DNA from: Collimonas arenae | GTDB taxonomy: Bacteria > Pseudomonadota > Gammaproteobacteria > Burkholderiales > Burkholderiaceae_D | Assembly: GCF_001584165.1 (NCBI RefSeq) | Contig: NZ_CP013233.1 | Location: 3,294,620-3,358,619 of the forward strand | Direction: 5' to 3' | Length of the DNA: 64,000 nt | In this document: positions 39,867-49,331 of the stretch, piece by piece | How the letters are laid out: each line of letters starts with the position of its first letter | Numbering within the stretch: position 1 is the stretch's first letter | The notes under the pieces: generated by a model | What the model was told of the DNA's origin: nothing | The model's database searches: none | The model's input: only the letters and a program-made list of their open reading frames with translations | Made by a program: the position numbers and the translations under genes

Positions 39867-39965
39867 ACTTATATCGTTTGAATGCTACAAAATCGTCCGA
39901 TCGATGGTAGGGAAGGAATCTTTGTTTGTCAACATTGGAGCCTAGAATTCCCATTCAGCATAACA

Positions 39966-39979
39966 GTAATTTTAATTAC
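39966..39979. promoter_or_regulatory. Operator candidate 4, GTAAT-N4-ATTAC
   Basis: GTAATTTTAATTAC, 113 bp centre to centre from operator candidate 3. Paired sites at this distance could allow looping, or this site could affect the divergent ugp side. Confidence 0.5.
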
Positions 39980-40136
39980 ACTTGGTTCTACCTCACCCTG
40001 TGCCAAGAGCCACTTCCGACGACCCGTCGTCGCCACTCTTAATATCGCATGCATGACAAGTACGTAAAACAAACATTGCGCCAGCCATAAACTCGCCTAT
40101 AGAATCCGGCTTTACAGAAGCTTCCTCGTGCCGCAA

Positions 40137-40170
40137 CTGTCACGCGGTCGTCACATCGATTCGCTATATT
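40137..40170 (+). promoter_or_regulatory. PHO-box-like promoter of ugpB
   Basis: CTGTCAC (40137-40143), four bases, then TCGTCAC (40148-40154), an 11-bp repeat as in PhoB boxes. TATATT follows after 10 bp (40165-40170). This is the geometry of a PhoB-activated promoter, where the box replaces the -35. It fits the known phosphate-starvation control of ugp genes in E. coli. Confidence 0.6.
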
Positions 40171-40192
40171 CAAAAATTTTACGGAGGCCCTG

Positions 40193-41506
40193 ATGAAATC
40201 GAAATTCAAAGCACTAGCCATCGCCTGCGCGCTTGCGACCATGTCCGTTTCGGCCCATGCCGTCACCGAAATATCCTGGTGGCACTCGATGGCCGGCGCC
40301 CTCGGCGACCGCGTCAATGGCCTCGCCGACGAATTCAACAAGAGCCAGTCTGAATACAAGGTGACCCCGGTTTACAAAGGCGCCTACGATGAAGCCATGG
40401 CCGCCGCTGTCGCCGCTTATCGCGCCGGCAATGCGCCGGACATCCTGCAAGTATTTGAAGTCGGCACTGCCACCATGATGTATTCCAAAGGCGCCATCAA
40501 GCCGGTGTCTGAAGTCATGAAACTGGCCGGTGAGCCGTTCGACCCATCTTCCTACGTCCCTGCCATCGGCGGTTACTACGCCGCACCAAAAGGGGGCGGC
40601 CTGCTGTCGCTGCCATTCAACAGCTCAACCACGGTCATGTTCTACAACAAGGACATGTTCTCCAAAGCTGGCCTGGATCCAAACAAGCCGCCGGTGACCT
40701 GGCAGGAACTCGCCGTCGACGCTGCCAAGCTGAAGGCCAGCGGCGCCAAATGCGCGTACACCACCACCTGGCAATCATGGGTCGAACTGGAATCGTTCTC
40801 GACCTGGCATAACGTCGAATTCGCCTCCAGGAACAATGGCTTCGACGGCCTCGACACACGCCTGAAATTCAATAGCCCATTGCACGTCAAGCACATAGAG
40901 AACCTGGCTAACTGGGCCAAGCAAGGCTACTTCACCTATGCCGGCCGCAAGGATGAGGCAACATCGAAATTCTATGCAGGCGAGTGCGGCATCCTGACCG
41001 GTTCGTCGTCCAGCTATGCGGATATCGCCAAAAATTCCAAGTTCAAGTTTGGCATCGCTACCCTGCCGTATTACAGCGATGTGCCAGGCGCACCGCAAAA
41101 TACGATGATCGGCGGCGCTTCGCTGTGGGTCATGGGCGGCAAGAAGAACGACGAGTACAAGGGCGTTGCCAAGTTCTTCAAATTCCTGTCGAAGCCTGAG
41201 GTGCAAGCCAAGTGGCATCAGGAAACCGGTTACCTGCCGACTACCATCGCGGCTTACGAGATCACCAAGAAATCGGGATTCTATGATCGCAATCCTGGCA
41301 CCGATGTCCCGGTCAAGCAGATGATCACCAAGACCACCGACAAGTCGCGCGGCATCCGCCTCGGCAACATGCCGCAAATCCGTACCATCATCGACGAAGA
41401 ACTGGAAAACGTCTGGACCGGCAAGATCACCGCAAAGCAGGCGCTTGATACCGCGGTAGAACGTGGCAACCTGTTGCTGGAGCGGTTTGAAAAGACGAAC
41501 AAATAA
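40193..41506 (+). CDS. ugpB: sn-glycerol-3-phosphate ABC transporter periplasmic binding protein
   Basis: A 437-residue secreted receptor with a signal peptide cleaved after AHA (about residue 23). The mature part starts VTEISWWHSMAGALGDRVNGL, the hallmark of UgpB, and has YKGAYDEAMAAAVAAYRAGNAPDI and the binding-pocket region GYLPTT. It delivers glycerol-3-phosphate or glycerophosphodiesters to UgpAE. ACGGAGG lies before the ATG. It is the first gene of ugpBAEC and is followed by a large hairpin before ugpA. No ugpQ phosphodiesterase is seen after ugpC. Confidence 0.95.
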   Translation: MKSKFKALAIACALATMSVSAHAVTEISWWHSMAGALGDRVNGLADEFNKSQSEYKVTPVYKGAYDEAMAAAVAAYRAGNAPDILQVFEVGTATMMYSKGAIKPVSEVMKLAGEPFDPSSYVPAIGGYYAAPKGGGLLSLPFNSSTTVMFYNKDMFSKAGLDPNKPPVTWQELAVDAAKLKASGAKCAYTTTWQSWVELESFSTWHNVEFASRNNGFDGLDTRLKFNSPLHVKHIENLANWAKQGYFTYAGRKDEATSKFYAGECGILTGSSSSYADIAKNSKFKFGIATLPYYSDVPGAPQNTMIGGASLWVMGGKKNDEYKGVAKFFKFLSKPEVQAKWHQETGYLPTTIAAYEITKKSGFYDRNPGTDVPVKQMITKTTDKSRGIRLGNMPQIRTIIDEELENVWTGKITAKQALDTAVERGNLLLERFEKTNK

Positions 41507-41521
41507 TATTACTCAGTCCTG

Positions 41522-41557
41522 TCAGATAGGATGGGCATAGCAGCCCATCCTATCTGA
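41522..41557 (+). terminator. Perfect 14-bp hairpin between ugpB and ugpA
   Basis: TCAGATAGGATGGG and CCCATCCTATCTGA pair fully around CATAGCAG. Only a weak T-rich tail follows (TTCTTGTTGTTG), so it is probably a partial terminator or an mRNA stabiliser that keeps binding protein output above permease output. Confidence 0.65.
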
Positions 41558-41680
41558 GAATTCTTGTTGTTGAATGTCGCAGCAAAATGGCGCACGCAAA
41601 AGAACACTTTTGACTGCGCCACATAAGCTCTAATTGATTCCCCCGCATTGACGCGGACGATCCAGTCAGAAAGTCCCATC

Positions 41681-42565
41681 TTGGAAAAACGCGCTCGCTT
41701 CAAATCTGCCTGGTTGCCCTACGCGCTGGTGGCGCCGCAGATCATTGTCACCCTTTTGTTTTTCGTCTGGCCGGCAGTGCAGGCGATGTACCAGTCCATG
41801 CTTCTGCAGGACGCCTTCGGCGGTTATTCGGAGTTTGTCTGGTTCGACAATTTCCGCGCGCTATTCGCCGACAGTAACTATCTCGCCTCGTTCAAGACCA
41901 CCGCGATATTCTCGCTGCTGGTCGCGGTGCTCGGATTGTCGCTCTCGCTGATGCTGGCCGCCTTTGCCGACCGCGTCATCAAAGGCGCTTCTATTTACAA
42001 AACCTTCCTGATCTGGCCGTATGCGGTGTCGCCTGTGGTGGTCGGGGTCCTCTGGACGTTCATGCTGAGCCCGACCCTGGGCATCGTTTCCAACTGGCTG
42101 CATCACTTCGGCATCGAATGGAATCACGTATTGAACGGACGTCACGCGATGATCCTGATCGTGATCGCTGCGGTCTGGAAACAGGTCAGTTATAACTTCC
42201 TGTTCTTCCTTGCCGGCTTGCAGGCTATCCCCAAATCACTGATCGAAGCCGCCGCGATCGACGGCGCCGGACCGGTCAAGCGTTTCAGGACTATCGTATT
42301 TCCATTGTTGTCACCCACCACTTTCTTCCTGCTGGTAGTTAATATTGTCTACGCCTTCTTCGATACCTTTGCGATCATCGAAGCCACCACTCAGGGCGGT
42401 CCCGGCAAAGATACCGAGATCCTGGTCTACAAGGTATTCCTCGACGGCTTCAAGGGCGGCGACCTGGGCGGCGCGGCCGCACAATCGGTGGTGCTGATGA
42501 CCATCGTCATCGTGCTCACCGTGGTGCAATTCAAGTATGTTGAAAAGAAAGTGCAGTACGCATGA
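41681..42565 (+). CDS. ugpA: sn-glycerol-3-phosphate ABC transporter permease UgpA
   Basis: A 294-residue permease with six helices and the EAA loop EAAAIDGAGPVKRFRTIVFPLL. The TTG at 41681 (MEKRARFKSAWLPYALVAPQ) matches relatives, which begin MEKR. A second TTG 33 bases upstream is also in frame. It forms the channel together with UgpE. About 175 bases, including a strong hairpin, separate it from ugpB. Confidence 0.92.
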   Translation: MEKRARFKSAWLPYALVAPQIIVTLLFFVWPAVQAMYQSMLLQDAFGGYSEFVWFDNFRALFADSNYLASFKTTAIFSLLVAVLGLSLSLMLAAFADRVIKGASIYKTFLIWPYAVSPVVVGVLWTFMLSPTLGIVSNWLHHFGIEWNHVLNGRHAMILIVIAAVWKQVSYNFLFFLAGLQAIPKSLIEAAAIDGAGPVKRFRTIVFPLLSPTTFFLLVVNIVYAFFDTFAIIEATTQGGPGKDTEILVYKVFLDGFKGGDLGGAAAQSVVLMTIVIVLTVVQFKYVEKKVQYA

Positions 42566-42590
42566 ATGAAATCATGACTGATCCCGCCGT

Positions 42591-42657
42591 GTCATTCCCG
42601 CGAACGCGGGAATCCATGATACGGAGCAATTTGGATCCCCGCGTTCGCGGGGATGAC
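42591..42657. repeat. REPIN-like inverted pair of palindromic elements
   Basis: GTCATTCCCGCGAACGCGGG begins the left unit and CCCCGCGTTCGCGGGGATGAC ends the right unit. Each contains its own short palindrome, and the two are inverted around a 25-base centre. This is the architecture of REP doublets spread by RAYT transposases, sitting in the 123-base gap between ugpA and ugpE. No other copy or transposase is in the window. Confidence 0.7.
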
Positions 42658-42688
42658 GGAATTGTTTGTTATATATTGAAAGAACACG

Positions 42689-43540
42689 ATGATTGAGCGC
42701 CGCCCCATACTCGACATGATCAGCCACCTGGTACTGCTGCTCGGCGTCGTCATCATCGCCTTTCCGCTGTATGTCGCATTTGTCGCCAGCACTCAGACCG
42801 CGCAAGAGGCCGCGCAAGCACCACTGTCCCTGATGCCTGGCAGCCATTTCATTCAAAACTATGGTGCGCTGCTGACCCAGGGCGCCTCCGGCAACGTTTC
42901 GGCGCCGCCGGTGGCGCGCATGCTGTGGGTAAGCCTGGTGTCCGCGTTAGCCATCGCAATCGGCAAGATCTCGATTTCGATGCTGTCGGCGTTTGCTATG
43001 GTGTATTTCCGCTTCCCCGGACGGTCGCTGTTCTTCTGGATGATTTTCATGACACTGATGCTGCCGGTCGAGGTGCGTATCACACCGACCTACCAGGTGG
43101 TATCCGATTTCCACATGCTCAACAGCTACGCCGGCCTGACGATCCCGTTGATCGCCTCGGCCACAGCGACTTTCCTGTTCCGGCAATTCTTCCTGACGGT
43201 GCCGGATGAACTGGCGGAAGCAGCCCGCATTGACGGCGCCGGTCCCCTGCGTTTCTTCAAGGACGTGATCTGGCCGCTGTCACGCACCAATGTTATTGCG
43301 CTGTTCGTGATCATGTTCATCTATGGCTGGAACCAGTATCTGTGGCCGTTGATGATTGCGACGAACCAGGACATGTACCCGATCGGTATCGGTATCAAAA
43401 CCCTGATCGCCGGCGGCGATTCGGCAGTCGAATGGAATATGGTGATGGCGACCCTGGTGCTGGCGATGCTGCCGCCGGGCCTGGTGGTGGTAGTGATGCA
43501 AAAATGGTTTGTTAAAGGATTGGTTGATTCCGAGAAGTGA
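42689..43540 (+). CDS. ugpE: sn-glycerol-3-phosphate ABC transporter permease UgpE
   Basis: A 283-residue permease starting [20 protein letters not shown], with six helices and the EAA loop [24 protein letters not shown]. The conserved C-terminal [11 protein letters not shown] region of UgpE is present. It pairs with UgpA. A single base separates its stop from the ugpC start, so translation is coupled. Confidence 0.94.
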   Translation: MIERRPILDMISHLVLLLGVVIIAFPLYVAFVASTQTAQEAAQAPLSLMPGSHFIQNYGALLTQGASGNVSAPPVARMLWVSLVSALAIAIGKISISMLSAFAMVYFRFPGRSLFFWMIFMTLMLPVEVRITPTYQVVSDFHMLNSYAGLTIPLIASATATFLFRQFFLTVPDELAEAARIDGAGPLRFFKDVIWPLSRTNVIALFVIMFIYGWNQYLWPLMIATNQDMYPIGIGIKTLIAGGDSAVEWNMVMATLVLAMLPPGLVVVVMQKWFVKGLVDSEK

Positions 43541-43541
43541 T

Positions 43542-44621
43542 ATGGCAAAAGTACACCTAGAAAACGTCAAGAAAACCTACGGCAAGGCGCCGAAGACGGT
43601 CGATGTCATCCATGGCATTTCGATCGATATTGCAGATGGCGAATTCATTGTCATGGTCGGCCCTTCCGGCTGCGGCAAATCGACCTTGCTGCGCATGGTG
43701 GCCGGGCTGGAAGAGATCACCTCGGGCGATATCGTGATCGGCGACCGCGTAGTCAACAAGCTGGAACCGAAAGATCGCGACATCGCGATGGTGTTCCAGA
43801 ATTACGCGCTGTATCCGCACATGAGCGTCTATGAAAACATGGCCTATGGTTTGAAAATCCGCGGCTTGAGCAAGGACGATATTGAAGTACGCGTGCAAAA
43901 GGCGGCCAAGATCCTGGAGCTCGGTGCCCTGCTGCAACGCACGCCGCGCCAGCTGTCGGGCGGTCAGCGCCAGCGGGTGGCGATGGGACGCGCGATCGTA
44001 CGCGAACCGGCAGTATTCCTGTTCGACGAGCCGCTGTCCAACCTGGACGCAAAGCTACGCGTCCAAATGCGCCTGGAAATCCAGAAACTGCACCGCACGC
44101 TAGGCACCACCAGCCTCTACGTGACGCACGACCAGGTCGAAGCCATGACCCTGGGCCAGCGCATGATCGTCATGAATGGCGGCCGCGCAGAACAGATTGG
44201 AACACCGGCCGAGGTCTATGCCAAACCGGCTACGACGTTCGTCGCCAGCTTTATCGGCTCGCCGCCGATGAACCTGCTGAACGGACGGGTAGCGACGGAC
44301 GGCAACAGCTTCGTGGTGGACAATGCCGCACCGATCCCGCTGCCGTTTACACACAATGCGATTGCCGGTCATGACTGTATCCTGGGATTACGGCCGGAGC
44401 ACCTGCTGTTCGGCCAGCCTGGGCTGTCGATGCGAGCGGAACTGGTGGAAGCGTTAGGCGCCGATCTGCTGGTGCACGCGTCGATAGGAGATCAAACATT
44501 GGTGATGCGGGTACCGGCCGCCACGGCAGTGGAGACCGGGCAGCAAATCACTGCAGGCTTTGAAACGAACTCTCTGCATTGGTTTAATTCGCAAACCACG
44601 CAACGTATCGAATTTTCCTGA
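43542..44621 (+). CDS. ugpC: sn-glycerol-3-phosphate ABC transporter ATPase UgpC
   Basis: A 359-residue ATPase with Walker [10 protein letters not shown] (about residue 38), Q-loop [10 protein letters not shown], signature [14 protein letters not shown], Walker [13 protein letters not shown] and a C-terminal regulatory OB domain (LGLRPEHL). The ATG at 43542 ([14 protein letters not shown]) is preferred over an upstream in-frame start inside ugpE. UgpC and MalK are close relatives, but the operon context settles the assignment. Confidence 0.95.
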   Translation: MAKVHLENVKKTYGKAPKTVDVIHGISIDIADGEFIVMVGPSGCGKSTLLRMVAGLEEITSGDIVIGDRVVNKLEPKDRDIAMVFQNYALYPHMSVYENMAYGLKIRGLSKDDIEVRVQKAAKILELGALLQRTPRQLSGGQRQRVAMGRAIVREPAVFLFDEPLSNLDAKLRVQMRLEIQKLHRTLGTTSLYVTHDQVEAMTLGQRMIVMNGGRAEQIGTPAEVYAKPATTFVASFIGSPPMNLLNGRVATDGNSFVVDNAAPIPLPFTHNAIAGHDCILGLRPEHLLFGQPGLSMRAELVEALGADLLVHASIGDQTLVMRVPAATAVETGQQITAGFETNSLHWFNSQTTQRIEFS

Positions 44622-44722
44622 TTCTGCTTGCCGGCGTCTTGCATCGACGCCGGTCAACACACCCGTTGCTATCGCGTGCAACGGCGTCGCTTAATCATCG
44701 GTGGCGACGCCACCAGGACATT

Positions 44723-44956
44723 TCATTCGGTCAGAGCGGCCAGATTATCCACTTCGATCTTGGCAAACTCGACGCTGCTGTCAATTGCCGTACCGCGTGT
44801 GGTATGCACGCTTTCGGTATTGGTGCGGCTCGATACGCTGGCCCCGGCTTTCAATATCTGATAACCGTCATGCCACAAATCGTCATGGCCCTGCACCGGC
44901 TGGGGCACGATCACATATCCACGGTATTCGACGCTGCCGCTGGTCTGGTCACTCAT
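44723..44956 (-). CDS. Small conserved-looking hypothetical protein
   Basis: A 77-residue soluble protein beginning MSDQTSGSVEYRGYVIVPQP. It has no signal peptide or membrane helix and is moderately acidic at the end. AGAGAGG precedes the ATG at 44956. A GTG two codons earlier is also possible. It lies opposite the end of ugpC with no operon partner. The RGYVIVPQP and HDDLWHDGYQI pattern is like small stress-type proteins I have seen in Burkholderiales, but I cannot name the family. Confidence 0.55.
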   Translation of the reverse strand: MSDQTSGSVEYRGYVIVPQPVQGHDDLWHDGYQILKAGASVSSRTNTESVHTTRGTAIDSSVEFAKIEVDNLAALTE

Positions 44957-45116
44957 GTTCACCTCTCTTGCAAGTAAGAGTTCAATCCTAGCACGCGGCT
45001 AAAAAATGCACACAGCCGCAAAATCGTGTAACTTGAACTAATTGTTACGTCCGGCGTCGTACCTAGGGCCTGCTAACAGGCCCCGAGTCAGTCATAACCA
45101 CATGGAGAGATTGATT

Positions 45117-45943
45117 ATGCCCAAAGATCGCGAAGAGAATGCGCATTGGAAAATCGCTGATCTTGATTTTTCGAAATCGATGTCGCACGCGTCAGACCCG
45201 ATGAAAACCTGTTTTACCTGGTCACCTGCGCTTCGTTTGTCGAAAGCGGATCCGATCTGTATACGCAAAACCTGGTGGATTATTACGGCGACGAGCCTGA
45301 AATCTCGGCTTGGCTACGTGAGCAATGGGAAGTCGAGGAGTTGCAGCATGGACAGGCATTGCGTGCCTACGTCAAACACATCTGGCCGGAATTTGACTGG
45401 CCGACCGCTTATCGCAGTTTCCTCGACGAATATTCAGGCTACTGCAAAGTCGAACTGCTTGAGCCCAGCAAAGGACTGGAAATGGTGGCGCGCTGCGTAG
45501 TTGAAGCCGGTACGGCAACTTTCTATGGCGCACTGTCGCGCAGCACCGACGAACCTGTCTTGCAAGACCTGGCAGCCCTCATCGCCCGGGATGAAGTGAA
45601 TCACTACAAGCATTTCTTCCGTTATTTCCGCAGTTTCCGGCAACAGGAGCATCTGCGTCGCCACAGCATTTTCGGCGCCTTGCGCCGCCGCACACTGGAG
45701 TTGCGCAATGAAGACGCTGCTTGCGCGCTGCGTCACGTCCTCAAGATGAGAGAGCCGCAGCATGCCGACGACCCAATCCGACTGCAACAGATCAGCAGCA
45801 AGATGAACGGCACCATCCGCAGCCATGTGACGGCGGACATGACCATCAAGATGATCATGCGTCCGCTTGATCTGCCGCGTGTATTGCAATCGATGGTTGC
45901 GTATCCCGCCACGCAAATCATGAACAAGGTGATTCTGCGCTGA
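45117..45943 (+). pseudogene. Ferritin-like diiron protein, frameshifted
   Basis: Two frames join into a 275-residue protein if one A is restored near 45180 (AAAA read as AAA), giving DFSKIDVARVRPDENLFYL. Diiron ligand motifs are visible: EVEELQHGQAL (ExxH), EAGTATFYGAL, and RDEVNHYKHFF (DExxH). The arrangement is that of the ferritin-like/acyl-ACP-desaturase superfamily. GGAG lies 9 bases before the ATG. A desaturase or oxygenase role is possible, but the substrate is unknown. The C-terminal 80 residues look helical and basic. Confidence 0.75.
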
Positions 45944-45961
45944 CAGCCCGTGCGTGCGCTA

Positions 45962-46807
45962 CTACAGGCGATAGAAACGCTGCGCGTTCAAGCCCATGAC
46001 CTGTTGCCGCTGCAGCGGATCCAGCTTCGACAGTAAGCTCTCCGTGGTGGCAAGCCAACGTCCATAATCGGCGGCCAGATTGACTACCGGCCAGTCGCTG
46101 CCCCAAATGACGCGCGATGCGCCAAACACGTCCAGAATGTGATCTGCGTATGGTTGCAGGTCGCCCTCTTGCCAAACGGAGGACGCCTCAGTGACCAACC
46201 CGGACAATTTGCAATACACCTGCGGCAGCGCTGCAAACCGGGAGATGTGTTCACGCCATGGCGTCATTTCTGCGCTCGCAATCGGCGGCTTGGCAGCGTG
46301 ATCGATCACGATCGGCAGGTTCGGGTGGGATTGCGCAAACGCCAGCAGTGCCGGCAAATGACGCGGCAAAATCAACGCATCCAGGCTGAGCCGATGGCGC
46401 TGCATGGCGGCAATCGCCGGCTCCAGCAGGGGATCGGCGATCCAGTCATCGGCCAGATCCTGCAGCATCGGTCGCAATCCACGCAATTTCCGATGTGAGG
46501 CCAGCAACGCAATCTGCTCAACGGCATTCCTCGATTTCAAGTCGGCCCAGCCGACCACCGCCTGGATGAACGGCGCGCGTTCAGCCAATGCCAGCAGGAA
46601 CAACGTATCCGTCACGCTGGGCAAGGACTGCACAAGTACCGTGCCGTCAATGCCGTGCTGCTTCAACAAAGGAGCCAATTGCTGCGGCAGGAAATCGCGA
46701 TGAATAGCCGCCAGTTCCGCGGGCGGCCATTGCCCGCTTCGATTGGCCAGCAGCCAGAAATGCTGATGTGCATCGATACGCAACGGAACGGAGGATTCGG
46801 GAACCAT
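45962..46807 (-). CDS. Amidohydrolase-2 family lactonase
   Basis: A 281-residue TIM-barrel hydrolase of the COG3618 type. The metal-site start RIDAHQHFW is followed by VVGWADLKS, GLRPMLQDLADDWI, PIVIDHAAKPP and the closing Asp motif VIWGSDWPVVN. Relatives hydrolyse L-fuconolactone, L-rhamnonolactone or 2-pyrone-4,6-dicarboxylate. No sugar-catabolic neighbours are present, so the substrate cannot be decided. It is divergent from the tctD gene with about 240 bases between. Confidence 0.88.
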   Translation of the reverse strand: MVPESSVPLRIDAHQHFWLLANRSGQWPPAELAAIHRDFLPQQLAPLLKQHGIDGTVLVQSLPSVTDTLFLLALAERAPFIQAVVGWADLKSRNAVEQIALLASHRKLRGLRPMLQDLADDWIADPLLEPAIAAMQRHRLSLDALILPRHLPALLAFAQSHPNLPIVIDHAAKPPIASAEMTPWREHISRFAALPQVYCKLSGLVTEASSVWQEGDLQPYADHILDVFGASRVIWGSDWPVVNLAADYGRWLATTESLLSKLDPLQRQQVMGLNAQRFYRL

Positions 46808-47046
46808 GTATTTACTCTACGGTTGGTATGGCAGGCTGTTGACGTCAGCCGGTTGCATATTTTTCCTAGACGCAACAACGCTAAAAGGCCCATTGGCTGG
46901 ACCAATACTAGCATGCAGTTTTTTGGCAAAGCAACCGAAAAATCATGCATATGGTGATTTAACGGTAGCCAAGTCTCTGCATGCCTCTCATAATCCGCCT
47001 CATCACCAAGTGCTGCCCAAGCAGCCACCCAGAGACGGAAACAGAT

Positions 47047-47721
47047 ATGCGAATTTTGCTGGTAGAAGACAACAGGCCGCTGTCCGAATGGCTGGCGCTT
47101 ACCCTGCATCGGAGTAAATATACGGTTGATTGCGTTTATAACGGCGCCGATGCTGATCATTTGCTGCTGACCCAGCAATACGAACTGGTCATTCTCGACT
47201 TGTCACTGCCCAAACTGGAAGGTAGCGAAGTGCTCAAGCGACTGCGTGCCCGTCACAACAATGTGCCAGTGCTGATCCTTACCGCCAACAACTCAGTCGA
47301 AGGGCGCATAGTTGGCCTCAACAACGGTGCCGACGACTATATGGCAAAGCCGTTCGACGTCAATGAACTGGAAGCGCGCATTCGCGCCCTGCTACGGCGC
47401 GCCAATCAGCAAAAAAACCCTATTCTGCAATGCGGCTCATTGAGTTACGACAGCAACAGCCGGATTTTCTCCATCAACGAGGTCGCGCTCACACTGACCC
47501 GGCGCGAGCACGCCGTGCTGGAAACCCTGATCATGAAAAGCGGCAAAACGGTCAGCAAGCAGGCCTTGGCGGATAGCTTGTATGCGATGGCGGAAGACGT
47601 GTCGCAGGACGCCATCGAAGTGTACATCCATCGAATCCGCAAAAAACTGGAACACGGCGACGCCGCCATCATTACCCTGCGCGGACTCGGTTACCTGCTT
47701 AAGCAGCATCATGCCGATTAA
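47047..47721 (+). CDS. tctD: OmpR-family response regulator, TctD-like
   Basis: A 224-residue regulator. The receiver starts MRILLVEDNRPLSEWLALTL, with the phospho-acceptor Asp51 in VILDLSLPKLEG and Lys in AKPFDVNEL. A winged helix ends YIHRIRKKLEHGDAAIITLRGLGYLL. The open frame upstream of 47047 has no family similarity. The kinase start lies 11 bases inside its end. TctDE systems control citrate and tricarboxylate uptake, and here the porin downstream is a plausible target. Confidence 0.9.
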   Translation: MRILLVEDNRPLSEWLALTLHRSKYTVDCVYNGADADHLLLTQQYELVILDLSLPKLEGSEVLKRLRARHNNVPVLILTANNSVEGRIVGLNNGADDYMAKPFDVNELEARIRALLRRANQQKNPILQCGSLSYDSNSRIFSINEVALTLTRREHAVLETLIMKSGKTVSKQALADSLYAMAEDVSQDAIEVYIHRIRKKLEHGDAAIITLRGLGYLLKQHHAD

Positions 47722-49141
47722 CAGCCTGCGTATACAGCTGCTGGCGTGGCTGCTGGTGCCGTTGATATTGTTCGTTGCTTTCAATACCTGGGTTACCTAC
47801 AGCAATGCGGTCGACATGGCGACCGTGGTCCATGATCGAATGCTGCTAGGATCGGCGCGCATCATCGCCGAACAGATACGCTACGAGGATGAGGCGGTGC
47901 AGGTCGTGATCCCACCAGCGGCGCTGGAACTGTTCCAGTCTGATTCACACGACCGAGTCTATTACCGCGTCGTGGCGGCGAACGGGACGCTGCTGGCAGG
48001 ACAACCCGATTTACCTGTTTCACCACGCATGCGGCGTAACGAGGAATCCCAATATTTCAACGCCACGTTCCGCGGCGATCCGGTCCGCATCGTTGCATTT
48101 TCGCAGCCTGTTTTCGGTGCTCCTGAACAAGGACCTGTACTGATAGAAGTGGCGCAGACGCAGCATTCGTACAAGACGCTATCCGACCGCATGTGGGAAC
48201 ATACCATGCAGCAGCAGTTGGCAATACTGGTGCTGGTAGGCGCCCTGTTGCTGCTGGGCTTGCGACACGGACTGGCGCCGATGATGCGTCTGCGGGATCG
48301 GGTCCAGCGCCGCAAGCCCGGGACGCTGGAAGCACTCGATACGGCGCCGGTACCGGCCGAACTGGCGCCATTGGTGCATGCCATCAACGACTATGTGCAA
48401 CGGCTGGACGACCATATGTCGGCACATGGCCGTTTCATCGCAAATGCATCGCACCAGTTGCGTACGCCACTGGCGTTGCTCAACACCCAGGTCAGCTACG
48501 GTCTTCGCAGCAGCGATGTCGAAGGCAAGGACGCGGCGCTGCGCGCGATCAACAAGGGTGTGCAGCACGGGATACGGCTTGTCAATCAGTTGCTGACGCT
48601 ATCTAACGCCGAAACCGGCATCGGCCGCCCGCTGCGGCAAACCGACGTCAATCTGATTGAAATTGTCCAGGTCGTATTGGAGGAACTGGCTACGCTGGCG
48701 CAGACCAAACATATCGACCTCGGATTTGAATTCGATTGCACCTCGGTCATGGTGCACGCCACCCCGTCCATGCTGGAAGAACTGGTGGCTAACCTGATCG
48801 ACAATGCATTACGCTATACCCCTGCCGGCGGCCGCGTGACCGTCGCGGTGACAAGCGGAGAGCAGCGGGTTCTGCTGCGGGTCGAGGACAACGGTCCTGG
48901 CATCCCTGCAACAGAACGACAACATGTATTTGAACGCTTCTATCGCCTGAACGAAGAGCGTTCGGATGGCAGTGGACTGGGGCTGGCGATCGTGCGTGAG
49001 ATTGCGCTAGCCAGCAACGCCGAGATTGCATTGTCCGATCCGCAGCAAGGTCATGGACTGATTGTTACCGTCAGTTTTCCCATCGCCGAAAACACGAATC
49101 GCACCATGGATCCGGCGCAATATTCACAGCAAAACCCGTGA
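47711..49141 (+). CDS. tctE: Sensor histidine kinase, TctE-like
   Basis: A 476-residue inner-membrane kinase with a first helix at about 9-28, a periplasmic 2CSK_N-type sensor (YYRVVAANGTLLAGQPDLP) and a second helix near 180. The H-box SHQLRTPLALL carries His248, and the ATPase contains NLIDNALRYTP and DGSGLGLAIVREI. The start overlaps the regulator gene. The sensor domain type points to TctE (tricarboxylate) or related organic acid sensing. No tctCBA transporter genes are nearby. Confidence 0.88.
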   Translation: MPINSLRIQLLAWLLVPLILFVAFNTWVTYSNAVDMATVVHDRMLLGSARIIAEQIRYEDEAVQVVIPPAALELFQSDSHDRVYYRVVAANGTLLAGQPDLPVSPRMRRNEESQYFNATFRGDPVRIVAFSQPVFGAPEQGPVLIEVAQTQHSYKTLSDRMWEHTMQQQLAILVLVGALLLLGLRHGLAPMMRLRDRVQRRKPGTLEALDTAPVPAELAPLVHAINDYVQRLDDHMSAHGRFIANASHQLRTPLALLNTQVSYGLRSSDVEGKDAALRAINKGVQHGIRLVNQLLTLSNAETGIGRPLRQTDVNLIEIVQVVLEELATLAQTKHIDLGFEFDCTSVMVHATPSMLEELVANLIDNALRYTPAGGRVTVAVTSGEQRVLLRVEDNGPGIPATERQHVFERFYRLNEERSDGSGLGLAIVREIALASNAEIALSDPQQGHGLIVTVSFPIAENTNRTMDPAQYSQQNP

Positions 49142-49282
49142 AACCTCCTCCGGCCAAGCTTACGACCAGCTTTCAAAATCGGTATTTATTTTTCGCCGAT
49201 GTCGCGCAAACCCCACACCCGGCGAACCGTCATTTGGCCTTCTGAAAGCAGTTAGTAAGCTTGCGAATTTTATAGTTGATCC

Positions 49283-49301
49283 ACTGATCTGCGTGATCAG
49301 T
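49283..49301 (+). promoter_or_regulatory. Hairpin in the porin leader
   Basis: ACTGATC-TGCGT-GATCAGT is a perfect 7-bp stem 30 bases before the porin ATG. Porin mRNAs are often controlled through their leaders, so it may affect stability or small RNA pairing. Confidence 0.35.
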
Positions 49302-49331
49302 AAATCCAACTAAAAATATCTGGAGACAAAA

